Origin: Bacteroides sp. UBA7333
GTDB lineage: Bacteria; Bacteroidota; Bacteroidia; Bacteroidales; Bacteroidaceae
Assembly: GCA_002471195.1 (NCBI GenBank)
Contig: DKPN01000005.1
Location: 1-10,307 of the forward strand
Length of the DNA: 10,307 nt
Reading direction: 5' to 3'
In this document: positions 1 to 7,108 of the stretch, one piece after another
Numbering within the stretch: position 1 is the stretch's first letter
Layout: each line of letters begins with the position of its first letter
Program-made: the position numbers and the translations under genes
Notes under the pieces: generated by a model
Database searches by the model: none
What the model was told of the DNA's origin: nothing
The model's input: only the letters and a program-made list of their open reading frames with translations

Positions 1-369
1 AACTGTGAAATAGGGTAGTAGCTCTTCTGTACTCGTTATTGAATTAGTAGCACTATTGGGCTCAATTAATAGAGGAAATATATGAGCACCTGTAAAATAG
101 GCTAAAAATCCGGAGAAAATAGTAGCGGCATAAGCTATTAATGCAGTTATAAAAAGCATTTTTCCTGCATCTTTTCCAATATCGGCAATAGCAATGGTAA
201 CTAGTCCTAGAATAATAATAGGAATACTGAAACTCAAAAATTCGCCGAATATAGAATTGAAAGTTATAAATATTCGTACGATTTGGGCAGGAAGAAAAAG
301 ACCTAGTAAAATACCGCCAACGATGGCTAAAAGAATACGGGTTAAAAGGCCTATACGAATTGTTTTCAT
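1..369 (-). CDS. Dicarboxylate/amino acid:cation symporter, N-terminal part (cut by window edge)
   Basis: This is the first 123 codons of a membrane transporter of the DAACS (SDF, GltP/DctA-like) family, which imports C4-dicarboxylates or acidic amino acids with Na+ or H+. Translating the minus strand from the ATG at 369 gives a protein beginning MKTIRIGLLTRILLAIVGG, open to the window edge. The visible part holds about three hydrophobic segments: residues 8-27, 40-62 and 72-95. The second contains FSIPIIILGLVTIAIADIGK, which matches the conserved stretch that follows the first helix in this family. A polar loop begins near residue 100. The rest of the gene, with the substrate-binding hairpins and NMDP-type motif, lies outside, so the substrate cannot be called. 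A TAnnTTTG box about 20 bp upstream of the ATG suggests its own promoter, separate from the lon operon. The family call is fairly sure; whether the full gene is intact is unknown. Confidence 0.82.
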   Translation of the reverse strand, partial: MKTIRIGLLTRILLAIVGGILLGLFLPAQIVRIFITFNSIFGEFLSFSIPIIILGLVTIAIADIGKDAGKMLFITALIAYAATIFSGFLAYFTGAHIFPLLIEPNSATNSITSTEELLPYFTV

Positions 370-389
370 ACTGTTTTATTTAAGTATCA

Positions 390-397
390 CAAAAATA
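390..397 (-). promoter_or_regulatory. Putative -7 promoter box of the symporter gene
   Basis: On the minus strand this reads TATTTTTG, an exact match to the Bacteroidota -7 consensus TAnnTTTG. It would give a leader of only about 15-20 nt before the ATG at 369. The position expected for the -33 TTTG (about 417-421) has no good match and falls inside the terminator hairpin at 416-459, so the assignment rests on one box. Confidence 0.4.
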
Positions 398-415
398 GAA
401 CAATATTTAGTATAA

Positions 416-459
416 ACCGTAGATACTTATGAAAATATCTTTCGATAAGCATCTACGGT
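416..459 (-). terminator. Hairpin terminator after the lon-tgt-permease operon
   Basis: The arms 416-430 and 445-459 are inverted repeats, ACCGTAGATRCTTAT-like, with 14 of 15 positions complementary in DNA. The one exception (425/450) is an A-C mismatch in plus-strand RNA but a G-U wobble in minus-strand RNA, so the full 15-pair stem forms only in the transcript of the minus-strand operon. It begins 11 bp after the permease stop codon. The 14-nt loop can pair further (GAAA with TTTC). The U-tract after the stem is weak (UUUAUACU), so efficiency is uncertain, but location and strand asymmetry fit a terminator. Confidence 0.65.
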
Positions 460-469
460 GTATAAGATT

Positions 470-1567
470 TTATTTCGGTGCCTTTTTGTATAAATAAAGG
501 GCAATGAAAGCATATAAGAAGTTAGGAATCCATACCGCAATCATAGGCGGCACACTGCCATTAATCGCAAATGTTGATGCTACTGTTTGAAATAGAATAT
601 AAGAGAAACTTAATGCTAAACCAATACCAAGATGCAATCCCATTCCACCTTTCGTTTTACGCGATGAGAGTGACACTCCAATGATTGTTAAGATAAAAGA
701 AGCAAAACAAGTGGCTATTCGTTTGTGATATTCAATCTCAAACTCTTTTAAATTTGCAACTCCTCTTTTACGTTGCTTTTCAATATATCTATTCAATTCT
801 GAACTTGTCATCATTTCTTGCTGATTTTTCATAATCAAAAAATCGGCAGGTTCAATGCGAATAATGGAGTCCATTTTATCTCCTTTGATAATTCGCTCAT
901 TCATACCATCTAATTCTCGGATCATATAATCGTGTATCGTCCACTTATACACTTGTGTGGTATCATACACGATGCGTCGTGCTGTAAGATGTGAAACGAG
1001 TTTTTTATCTTCAAACTTATCTAATGAGAATCTATGCCCCGTTTTATTATAGTCTTGATAATTGTCAATATAAGCTATAACACCATTTTCTATTTCAAGT
1101 TGAATATTGCGAGCGAAATTCTTCTTTTTGGGTTTTACATACTTATCTTCAAAGTTTAATCGTGTGACACTGCCTTGAGGGATGATGTAGGAACCCAACA
1201 TAAAAGTAACAATTGCAATAATAGCTGCCGAAACCATATAAGGTCGCATCATTCTTTTAAAGCTCATGCCACCCGAAAACATGGCTATAATTTCTGAGTT
1301 CTCAGCTAATTTCGATGTGAAGAAAATAACAGCAATAAAAACAAATAAAGGGCTAAATAAATTTGTGAAATAAGGCACAAAATTCATGTAATAATCGAAG
1401 ATGATTGCATTCCACGGTGCATTATGTTCTAAAAACTTATCAAGTTTTTCATTGAAATCGAATACAACTGCAATGGATATAATTAGTGTTATAGCAAACA
1501 CGTAAGTTCCTAAAAACTTTTTTATAATATACCAGTCAAGTCGTTTTAAAAAGTGCTGTATTTTCAT
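470..1567 (-). CDS. LptF/LptG (YjgP/YjgQ) family permease
   Basis: This inner-membrane permease belongs to the family that, with the ATPase LptB and the periplasmic protein LptC, extracts lipopolysaccharide from the inner membrane and feeds it to the Lpt bridge. The 365-residue length is normal for the family. The layout is typical: three membrane helices near residues 17-36, 64-84 and 110-130; a periplasmic beta-rich domain at about 135-270; then three helices near 284-302, 308-332 and 338-359. Family landmarks are SKLAENSEIIAMFSGGMSF (85-103), the cytoplasmic loop after helix 2 thought to contact the ATPase, and EYHKR (279-283) just before helix 4. The start MKIQHFLKRLDWYIIKKF fits the family. 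It is the last gene of the lon-tgt operon, 8 bp after tgt, and a hairpin follows its stop. Sequence alone does not let me say whether it acts as LptF or LptG; the N-terminus looks more like LptG. Confidence 0.88.
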   Translation of the reverse strand: MKIQHFLKRLDWYIIKKFLGTYVFAITLIISIAVVFDFNEKLDKFLEHNAPWNAIIFDYYMNFVPYFTNLFSPLFVFIAVIFFTSKLAENSEIIAMFSGGMSFKRMMRPYMVSAAIIAIVTFMLGSYIIPQGSVTRLNFEDKYVKPKKKNFARNIQLEIENGVIAYIDNYQDYNKTGHRFSLDKFEDKKLVSHLTARRIVYDTTQVYKWTIHDYMIRELDGMNERIIKGDKMDSIIRIEPADFLIMKNQQEMMTSSELNRYIEKQRKRGVANLKEFEIEYHKRIATCFASFILTIIGVSLSSRKTKGGMGLHLGIGLALSFSYILFQTVASTFAINGSVPPMIAVWIPNFLYAFIALYLYKKAPK

Positions 1568-1575
1568 CTTACAGT

Positions 1576-2706
1576 TTATAATCGTGTCGTTACTTTTTTA
1601 ATCATCATTTGCTTCCAAGAAGCAAAATCGCCGGCGATAATATGTTTTCGTGCTTCTTTAACCAACCATAAATAAAAAGCTAGATTATGAATGGAAGCAA
1701 TCTGCATAGCCAACAATTCTTTAGCGTGAAATAGGTGACGCAAGTAGGCCTTGGTGTATAATGTATCAACAGTCGATGCACCATCTGCTTCGATTGGTGA
1801 AAAATCCATTTCCCATTTTTTGTTTCGCATATTGATAATACCTTCTTTGGTGAAAATCATGCCATTACGTCCGTTTCGAGTTGGCATAACACAGTCAAAC
1901 ATGTCGACACCTCGCTCAATTCCTTCTAGAATGTTTGCAGGAGTTCCTACTCCCATTAGATAACGAGGTTTTTGCTTTGGTAGTATTTCGTTTACTACCT
2001 CAATCATTTCATACATTTTTTCTACGGGTTCTCCCACAGCTAAGCCTCCGATTGCATTGCCATCGGCCTCTTTTGAAGCAATAAACTCTGCCGACTGTTT
2101 ACGCAGATCGGGATAAACACATCCTTGCACAATGGGAAATAATGATTGAGAATAGCCATATTTAGGATCGGTTTCATTAAAGCGAGTGATGCAACGATCT
2201 AACCAACGGTGGGTTAATCCCATTGATTTTTTGGCATATGCATAATCTGAGTTGCCAGGAGGACATTCATCGAAAGCCATCATAATATCGGCACCAATGG
2301 TTCGCTCAATATCCATTACCTTTTCAGGAGTAAAAATATGTTTGCTTCCATCTAAGTGAGAGCGGAATTCGGCTCCCTCTTCTCGTAGTTTTCTAATTCC
2401 TGATAGAGAGAATACTTGAAAACCACCACTATCGGTTAGCATGGGTTTATCAAAACCATTAAACTTATGTAAACCTCCGGCTTTTTCAATCACTTCTAAA
2501 CCTGGACGCAAATATAAGTGATAGGTATTTCCTAAAATAATTTGAGCTTGAATATCCTCTTTTAATTCTGTTTGGTGAACACCTTTTACAGTCCCTAATG
2601 TACCAACAGGCATGAAAATAGGTGTTTCAATTTGCCCGTGATCAGTGGTTATTAACCCAGCTCGGGCGTTTGTTTTTGAATCGGTATATTGTAAATCGAA
2701 TTTCAT
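1576..2706 (-). CDS. tgt: tRNA-guanine transglycosylase (queuine tRNA-ribosyltransferase)
   Basis: Tgt swaps guanine 34 in the anticodon of the GUN-decoding tRNAs (Asp, Asn, His, Tyr) for the queuosine precursor preQ1. The 376 residues match the bacterial enzyme over its full length. Visible are the GNTYHLYLRPG stretch (59-69), the base-binding DSGGFQVFSL (92-101, Asp92 corresponding to E. coli Asp89), DEC at 146-148, GLAVGE (221-226), and FDCVMPTRNGRNG (270-282), where Asp271 is the nucleophile that forms the covalent tRNA intermediate. Counting from Asp271 with E. coli spacing, the three zinc cysteines should be at 309, 311 and 314; here they are Gly, Ser and Asp. Only the histidine ligand (His340, in SIHNL) remains. 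The fold and active site look complete, so this seems to be a zinc-less variant rather than a decayed gene. Its ATG overlaps the lon stop codon (ATGA), implying translational coupling. Confidence 0.95.
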   Translation of the reverse strand: MKFDLQYTDSKTNARAGLITTDHGQIETPIFMPVGTLGTVKGVHQTELKEDIQAQIILGNTYHLYLRPGLEVIEKAGGLHKFNGFDKPMLTDSGGFQVFSLSGIRKLREEGAEFRSHLDGSKHIFTPEKVMDIERTIGADIMMAFDECPPGNSDYAYAKKSMGLTHRWLDRCITRFNETDPKYGYSQSLFPIVQGCVYPDLRKQSAEFIASKEADGNAIGGLAVGEPVEKMYEMIEVVNEILPKQKPRYLMGVGTPANILEGIERGVDMFDCVMPTRNGRNGMIFTKEGIINMRNKKWEMDFSPIEADGASTVDTLYTKAYLRHLFHAKELLAMQIASIHNLAFYLWLVKEARKHIIAGDFASWKQMMIKKVTTRL

Positions 2707-5150
2707 TCTTTGATTTGTTTATTAATTTTTAAATCAATTGCATTAGCTACTTTTTCATCGGTCAAAGCAATTGCAAAAACTTCAGTAATATCATTGACGT
2801 AATGGAATTCAAGACCTGTAATGTAGATATCCTGAATTTCATCGATATTCTTTTTATTATCACTGCTTAAAATTATTTCTTTAATGCCAGCACGTTTAGC
2901 TGCAAGTATTTTTTCTTTTATACCTCCAACTGGGAGAACTTTACCACGTAGAGTAATTTCTCCGGTCATAGCGATGTTTTTTTTAATTTTACGCTGAGTT
3001 AATGCTGATGCTAACGAAGTAGCCATAGTAATACCTGCCGATGGTCCGTCTTTAGGTATAGCTCCTTCGGGCACGTGAACATGAATATTCCAGTTCTCGA
3101 ATACATCTTCGTCAATATTTAAAATATCGGCATGCGATTTTATATACTCCAAAGCCAACATAGCGGATTCTTTCATTACATCACCTAAATTTCCGGTTAA
3201 GGTCAATCGACTGCCTTTTCCTTTACTTAAGCTAGTCTCTACAAAAAGAATCTCACCGCCTACAGCAGTCCATGCCAATCCGGTAACTACACCGGCATAG
3301 TCATTGCCCTGGTATTTATCTTTTGTATATTCAGGTATTCCTAAAAACTCTTGCAAATCAGTAGGTTTTATTTCTTTTTTAATAATGAATCCATCGGTTG
3401 CATATTGTCTGGCAACTTTACGCAATACTTTATTTATTTTTTTTTCAAGTTCTCGTACACCACTTTCTCGAGTATAGTTTTCTATTAAACTTTCGAGTGT
3501 GTTTTTAGTAAACTTTACATCATCTTTCTTCATTCCGTTTGCCTCAAGCTCTTTTGGAATAAGGTGTTTGCGAGCTATCTCAATTTTTTCTTCAGTAATA
3601 TAGCCGCTTACCTCGATTAGTTCCATTCTATCTAAAAGAGGTCCGGGTATGGAATTTAGATTATTAGCTGTTGCAATAAACATAACTTTCGATAGATCAT
3701 AATCGATATCGAGGAAATTATCATGAAATGTAGTATTTTGTTCGGGATCTAATACTTCGAGTAATGCCGATGATGGATCTCCTTGTCTATCCGAACTTAC
3801 TTTGTCTATCTCATCTAAAATAAAAACAGGATTTGAAGAACCTACTTTAATAAGACTCTTAATGATTCTACCCGGCATAGCTCCGATGTATGTTTTTCGA
3901 TGACCTCGAATTTCAGCTTCATCGTGTACTCCACCTAAAGACATCCGAATGTATTTTCTTTTGAGCGAATCAGCTATAGATTTACCTAAAGACGTTTTTC
4001 CTACTCCCGGAGGACCATATAAACAGATGATAGGAGATTTCATGTCTCCCTTTAATCTTAAGACTGCTAAGTGTTCTAAAATGCGTTCTTTTACTTTATC
4101 AAGACCGTAATGATCTCGATTAAGTACTTTTTCAGCATTTTTCAAATTGAGATTATCGGTGGTGTAATTGTTCCAAGGCAAACTTAACATTGTTTGTATA
4201 TAGTTCAATTGCACATTATAATCGGGCGACTGAATATGTGTGCGCTCTAATTTTGCTAATTCCTTATCGAATATTGCTTGAATTTCATCGCCCCAACCTT
4301 TGGTATAAGATTTAAGACGCATTTCTTCAATTTCTTGTTCTTGACCACTTCCTCCCAATTCATCTTGAATGGTTTTCAATTGTTGTTGCAAAAAATATTC
4401 GCGTTGCTGTTGATCAATATCTTCGCGGGTTCTCTTTTGAATCGACGCTTTAATATCCGCAAGCTGAATCTCACGATTTAAAATCTCAAGTAATCTAAAC
4501 GCTCTATCTTTTACGGAATCTAGACTTAATAATTCAATTTTTTCGTCTTTTTTTAGAGGTAAATTCGTACAAATAAAGTCGATTAACAAGAGATTCGTAT
4601 CAAAATTCTTAATAGCAAAAACCGTATCTTGATGAATGTTATCAGATAATTTAATATATCTAATAGTAAATTCTTTACAGGTTTCTACCAAAGCCGTAAA
4701 CTCTTTATCCTCTTTTTCTGGAACAATATCTTCAATCACCTCAACTTCTCCTTTTAAATAAGGATGATCTTTGGTGATTTTCTCTAGCTTTATGCGTTTT
4801 ATGCCTTGTAATATAACGGTAGTTGTTTGATCAGGCATCTCAAGTACACGCACTATTTTACCGATAGTACCAATTGTATGCAAATCTTCAAAGATAGGAT
4901 CATCAGTGCGAGCTTCTTTCTGGCAAACTACTGCTATATTATTATTTTTCTTGTTAGCCTCTCGGATAAGTTTCAATGAAGAGGTTCTACCAACTGATAC
5001 AGGCATAAAAACTCCAGGAAACAATACCATGTTGCGCAAAGGTAAAACAGGGAGAGTTTGATTTGAATCTAATTTCATCTCATATACGGATACATCGTTT
5101 TCTTCAATGTCAGCAATCAAAGAAAAGGCTGTTTCGTTATTTTCTTGCAT
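2703..5150 (-). CDS. lon: ATP-dependent Lon protease (LonA type)
   Basis: Lon is a cytoplasmic hexameric protease that unfolds and degrades damaged and short-lived regulatory proteins. The 815 residues have the full LonA order: substrate-binding LAN domain (about 32-230, starting at LPVLPLRNMVLFPGV), coiled-coil linker (about 230-310, with QREYFLQQQLKTIQDELG), AAA+ module with Walker A GPPGVGKT (379-386), Walker B VFILDEID (442-449), a sensor-1 region ATANN (494-498) and Arg508 in LLDRME, then the protease domain from about 615. The Ser-Lys dyad is Ser704 (KDGPSAG) and Lys747 (GGIKEK), with exactly the E. coli spacing of 43 residues. The first about 30 residues are a variable acidic extension. 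An in-frame ATG at codon 25 is an alternative start, but the upstream promoter and operator layout suit the longer form. It heads an operon with tgt and an Lpt permease. A -7 box and a perfect inverted repeat lie directly upstream, so expression is probably controlled. Confidence 0.97.
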   Translation of the reverse strand: MQENNETAFSLIADIEENDVSVYEMKLDSNQTLPVLPLRNMVLFPGVFMPVSVGRTSSLKLIREANKKNNNIAVVCQKEARTDDPIFEDLHTIGTIGKIVRVLEMPDQTTTVILQGIKRIKLEKITKDHPYLKGEVEVIEDIVPEKEDKEFTALVETCKEFTIRYIKLSDNIHQDTVFAIKNFDTNLLLIDFICTNLPLKKDEKIELLSLDSVKDRAFRLLEILNREIQLADIKASIQKRTREDIDQQQREYFLQQQLKTIQDELGGSGQEQEIEEMRLKSYTKGWGDEIQAIFDKELAKLERTHIQSPDYNVQLNYIQTMLSLPWNNYTTDNLNLKNAEKVLNRDHYGLDKVKERILEHLAVLRLKGDMKSPIICLYGPPGVGKTSLGKSIADSLKRKYIRMSLGGVHDEAEIRGHRKTYIGAMPGRIIKSLIKVGSSNPVFILDEIDKVSSDRQGDPSSALLEVLDPEQNTTFHDNFLDIDYDLSKVMFIATANNLNSIPGPLLDRMELIEVSGYITEEKIEIARKHLIPKELEANGMKKDDVKFTKNTLESLIENYTRESGVRELEKKINKVLRKVARQYATDGFIIKKEIKPTDLQEFLGIPEYTKDKYQGNDYAGVVTGLAWTAVGGEILFVETSLSKGKGSRLTLTGNLGDVMKESAMLALEYIKSHADILNIDEDVFENWNIHVHVPEGAIPKDGPSAGITMATSLASALTQRKIKKNIAMTGEITLRGKVLPVGGIKEKILAAKRAGIKEIILSSDNKKNIDEIQDIYITGLEFHYVNDITEVFAIALTDEKVANAIDLKINKQIKE

Positions 5151-5176
5151 TATATAATCTTTTTTTCATTCAACAA

Positions 5177-5214
5177 AAACTATTTATGTCATAAAGTCTA
5201 TACATAAATAGTTT
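5177..5214 (-). repeat. Perfect 13-bp inverted repeat in the lon leader (operator or hairpin)
   Basis: The arms 5177-5189 (AAACTATTTATGT) and 5202-5214 (ACATAAATAGTTT) are exact reverse complements, separated by 12 nt. The outer edge of one arm lies 1 bp from the predicted lon -7 box, so the repeat would cover the transcription start and first part of the lon leader. In the minus-strand transcript the stem runs into five U residues, which resembles an attenuator, but only two of the 13 pairs are G-C, so a DNA operator for a dimeric repressor is the better reading. It is not the CIRCE heat-shock operator. No regulator can be named from sequence. Confidence 0.6.
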
Positions 5215-5215
5215 G

Positions 5216-5246
5216 CAAATTTAGTTCATTATTTATTAATAATAAA
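5216..5246 (-). promoter_or_regulatory. Putative lon operon promoter
   Basis: On the minus strand TAAATTTG (5223-5216) fits the Bacteroidota -7 consensus TAnnTTTG exactly. A TTTA (5246-5243) lies 19 bp further upstream, three of four bases matching the -33 TTTG. Transcription would begin near 5210-5213, giving a leader of about 60 nt that contains the 13-bp inverted repeat. Confidence 0.55.
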
Positions 5247-5343
5247 GTCTTCTAAATAATAAAACTTATAATATAATTTATATAATGTTGTTGCGTTATT
5301 ATTTTTAATGATGAATTAATATCATTTTTTGAAAAATAAAAAG

Positions 5344-6048
5344 ATGGGAAATCCTTATTTTAAGTTTAAGAAATTTACTATTTGGCATGATAAATGTGCT
5401 ATGAAGGTAGGCACTGATGGCGTTTTATTAGGAGCATGGGTCAATCTTGATAATGCAAGAACTGTATTGGATATTGGAGCTGGTACTGGTTTGGTGTCGC
5501 TAATGATTGCTCAACGTTGCATGGCCGATATTGTCGCGGTAGAGATAGATGATTCGGCTGCAAAACAATGTGTTGAGAACATATATAAATCGCCATGGCA
5601 AAACAGAATTATTGTAAAAAATGATGATTTTATAAATTGTCATTTTAATGAGAAGTTTGATATTATTGTTTCGAATCCTCCCTATTTTATAGATTCGTTG
5701 GCATCGCCAACTTGTACCCGTAATATGGCAAGGCATAACGACTCTCTAAATTTTGCTGATATGTTTGCAAAAGTTTCTAATTTGCTAGAAAGTAATGGGG
5801 AGTTTTCTATTATTATACCCAATGATATTGTTGATAGGGTAGAACATATTGCTGCTAAATATAAATTATTCGCAGCAAAACGATTGTTGGTGTATCCTAC
5901 TTTAAACTCGAAAGTGAAACGTCAAATCATCTCTTTCCGATTCAGTACCAATGACTGTGAATCAGAGGAGTTAGTTTTAGAAATAGCAAGACACAAATAT
6001 ACAAGAGAATACATCAATCTTACATCTTTCTTTTATATTAACATGTGA
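5344..6048 (+). CDS. trmN6: tRNA1(Val) (adenine(37)-N6)-methyltransferase
   Basis: This is a class I S-adenosylmethionine-dependent methyltransferase of the TrmN6 (YfiC) family, which methylates N6 of adenosine 37 beside the anticodon of tRNA1(Val). With the chosen start it has 234 residues, normal for the family. It begins NPYFKFKKFTIWHDKCAMKV (3-22), a family signature. Motif I VLDIGAGTGL (41-50) binds the methyl donor, VAVEID (64-69) ends in the acidic residues for the ribose, and NPPYF (111-115) is the adenine N6-methylation motif. The C-terminal RHKYTREYINLTSFFY also fits. An in-frame TTG at 5329 would add five residues (MKNKK), but family members start at the Met just before the NPYF motif, so ATG 5344 is preferred; the A-rich stretch before it suits Bacteroidota initiation. 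It is transcribed away from lon. No clear promoter box was found for it. Confidence 0.88.
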   Translation: MGNPYFKFKKFTIWHDKCAMKVGTDGVLLGAWVNLDNARTVLDIGAGTGLVSLMIAQRCMADIVAVEIDDSAAKQCVENIYKSPWQNRIIVKNDDFINCHFNEKFDIIVSNPPYFIDSLASPTCTRNMARHNDSLNFADMFAKVSNLLESNGEFSIIIPNDIVDRVEHIAAKYKLFAAKRLLVYPTLNSKVKRQIISFRFSTNDCESEELVLEIARHKYTREYINLTSFFYINM

Positions 6049-6094
6049 TGTGAATTGATATTATAAAATGATAAAAAATAAATAATAGCTATAG

Positions 6095-6126
6095 TTTGCA
6101 TATATTATTCAAAACGGCTAACTTTG
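6095..6126 (+). promoter_or_regulatory. Bacteroidota-type promoter of the UDP-xylose synthase gene
   Basis: TTTG at 6095-6098 and TAACTTTG at 6119-6126 match the -33 (TTTG) and -7 (TAnnTTTG) elements of the Bacteroidota primary sigma factor, with an ideal 20-bp spacer. Transcription would start near 6130, leaving a leader of under 20 nt before the ATG at 6149. This is the best promoter match in the window. Confidence 0.75.
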
Positions 6127-6148
6127 TAATAATATACATTATATATAC

Positions 6149-7108
6149 ATGAAAAGGATATTAGTAAGTGGTGGCGCTGGATTTATAGGATCGCATTTAT
6201 GCACAAGACTTATAAACGATGGTCATCATGTGATTTGTTTAGATAATTTTTTTACAGGCGCAAAAAAAAACATAGCACATCTGTTAGATAATGAAAATTT
6301 TGAACTCGTAGAGCATGATGTTGTTGATTCGTTTTCGATTGATGTGGATGAAATTTATAATTTGGCATGCCCAGCATCACCAATACATTATCAATATGAT
6401 CCAATACAAACAACTAAAACGTCAGTTATAGGTGCTTTGAATATGTTAGAATTGGCTTTAAAAAATAATGCAAAGATACTTCAAGCCTCGACTAGTGAAA
6501 TTTATGGTGATCCTTTGGTACATCCACAGAAAGAAGATTACTGGGGAAATGTTAATCCTATAGGTTATCGTTCATGTTATGATGAAGGTAAGCGATGTGC
6601 TGAGACACTTTTTATAGACTATTATCGTCAATATAATACCCGTATCAAGATTGTTCGAATATTTAACACCTATGGCCCAAGAATGTTACATAATGATGGA
6701 CGTGTAGTCTCAAATTTTATAGTTCAAGCATTAAATAATCAAGATATAACTATTTATGGAGAGGGTAATCAGACTAGAAGCTTTCAATATGTTGATGATC
6801 TAATAGAAGGTTTCATAAAAATGATGAATACTAGTGACGACTTTATCGGACCTGTAAATATTGGAAATCCTAATGAGTTTACAATAATTGAATTAGCAAA
6901 TAAAATTATTGATATGACAAAATCAAAATCATCAATTGTCTTTAAGCCATTGCCTCACGACGATCCACAACAACGCCGTCCAGATATAACACTTGCCAAA
7001 GAAAAATTGAATTGGTATCCCACTGTTCAGCTAAACGAAGGATTATTAAATATGATTGATGCTTTTAAAAATGATATTTTAACTCACGCTAATACTATTC
7101 AAGGATGA
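6149..7108 (+). CDS. UDP-glucuronate decarboxylase (UDP-xylose synthase), SDR family
   Basis: This extended short-chain dehydrogenase/reductase most closely resembles UDP-glucuronate decarboxylase, which makes UDP-xylose for glycans by NAD+-dependent oxidation, decarboxylation and re-reduction in the cytosol. Its 319 residues are typical of the bacterial enzyme. The Rossmann motif GGAGFIGSH lies at 8-16, and YNLACPASPIHYQYDPIQTTKTS (from 70) is characteristic of this subfamily. STSEIYGD (114-121) holds the Thr115 and Glu117 expected in decarboxylases, and the catalytic Tyr-Lys pair is Tyr144/Lys148 (YDEGK). RIFNTYGPRM (170-179) and QRRPDI (275-280), with the arginine used in decarboxylation, complete the picture. 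A strong promoter precedes it, and its stop overlaps the start of a receiver-histidine kinase by 4 bp. A dTDP-glucose 4,6-dehydratase is the main alternative, but the CPASPIHYQ and YDEGK motifs argue against it. Confidence 0.9.
   Translation: MKRILVSGGAGFIGSHLCTRLINDGHHVICLDNFFTGAKKNIAHLLDNENFELVEHDVVDSFSIDVDEIYNLACPASPIHYQYDPIQTTKTSVIGALNMLELALKNNAKILQASTSEIYGDPLVHPQKEDYWGNVNPIGYRSCYDEGKRCAETLFIDYYRQYNTRIKIVRIFNTYGPRMLHNDGRVVSNFIVQALNNQDITIYGEGNQTRSFQYVDDLIEGFIKMMNTSDDFIGPVNIGNPNEFTIIELANKIIDMTKSKSSIVFKPLPHDDPQQRRPDITLAKEKLNWYPTVQLNEGLLNMIDAFKNDILTHANTIQG
7101..7105 (+). promoter_or_regulatory. Shine-Dalgarno-like AAGGA near the kinase start
   Basis: AAGGA sits five bases before the ATG at 7111, a good ribosome-binding spacing, and overlaps the upstream ATG at 7105. 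It favours initiation at codon 3 (MEITPSDY) rather than at the ATG that overlaps the preceding stop. Strong Shine-Dalgarno sites are uncommon in Bacteroidota, so the weight given to this is modest. Confidence 0.35.

Noticed and set aside
194..415. 73-codon open frame on the plus strand
   Set aside because: It lies mostly antisense to the symporter fragment, whose translation matches a known family; the plus-strand product is basic, without recognisable domains.
5191..5250. Direct repeat ATAAAGTCT at 5191-5199 and 5242-5250
   Set aside because: A 9-bp repeat is about what chance gives in an AT-rich stretch of this size, although one copy lies in the hairpin loop and the other at the lon -33 region.
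5329..5343. TTG start adding five residues to the methyltransferase
   Set aside because: Relatives begin at the Met just before the NPYF motif, and an ATG is available at 5344.
6040..6080. Weak inverted repeat after the methyltransferase gene
   Set aside because: The arms are almost all A/T with a mismatch and no clear U-tract, so a terminator cannot be supported.
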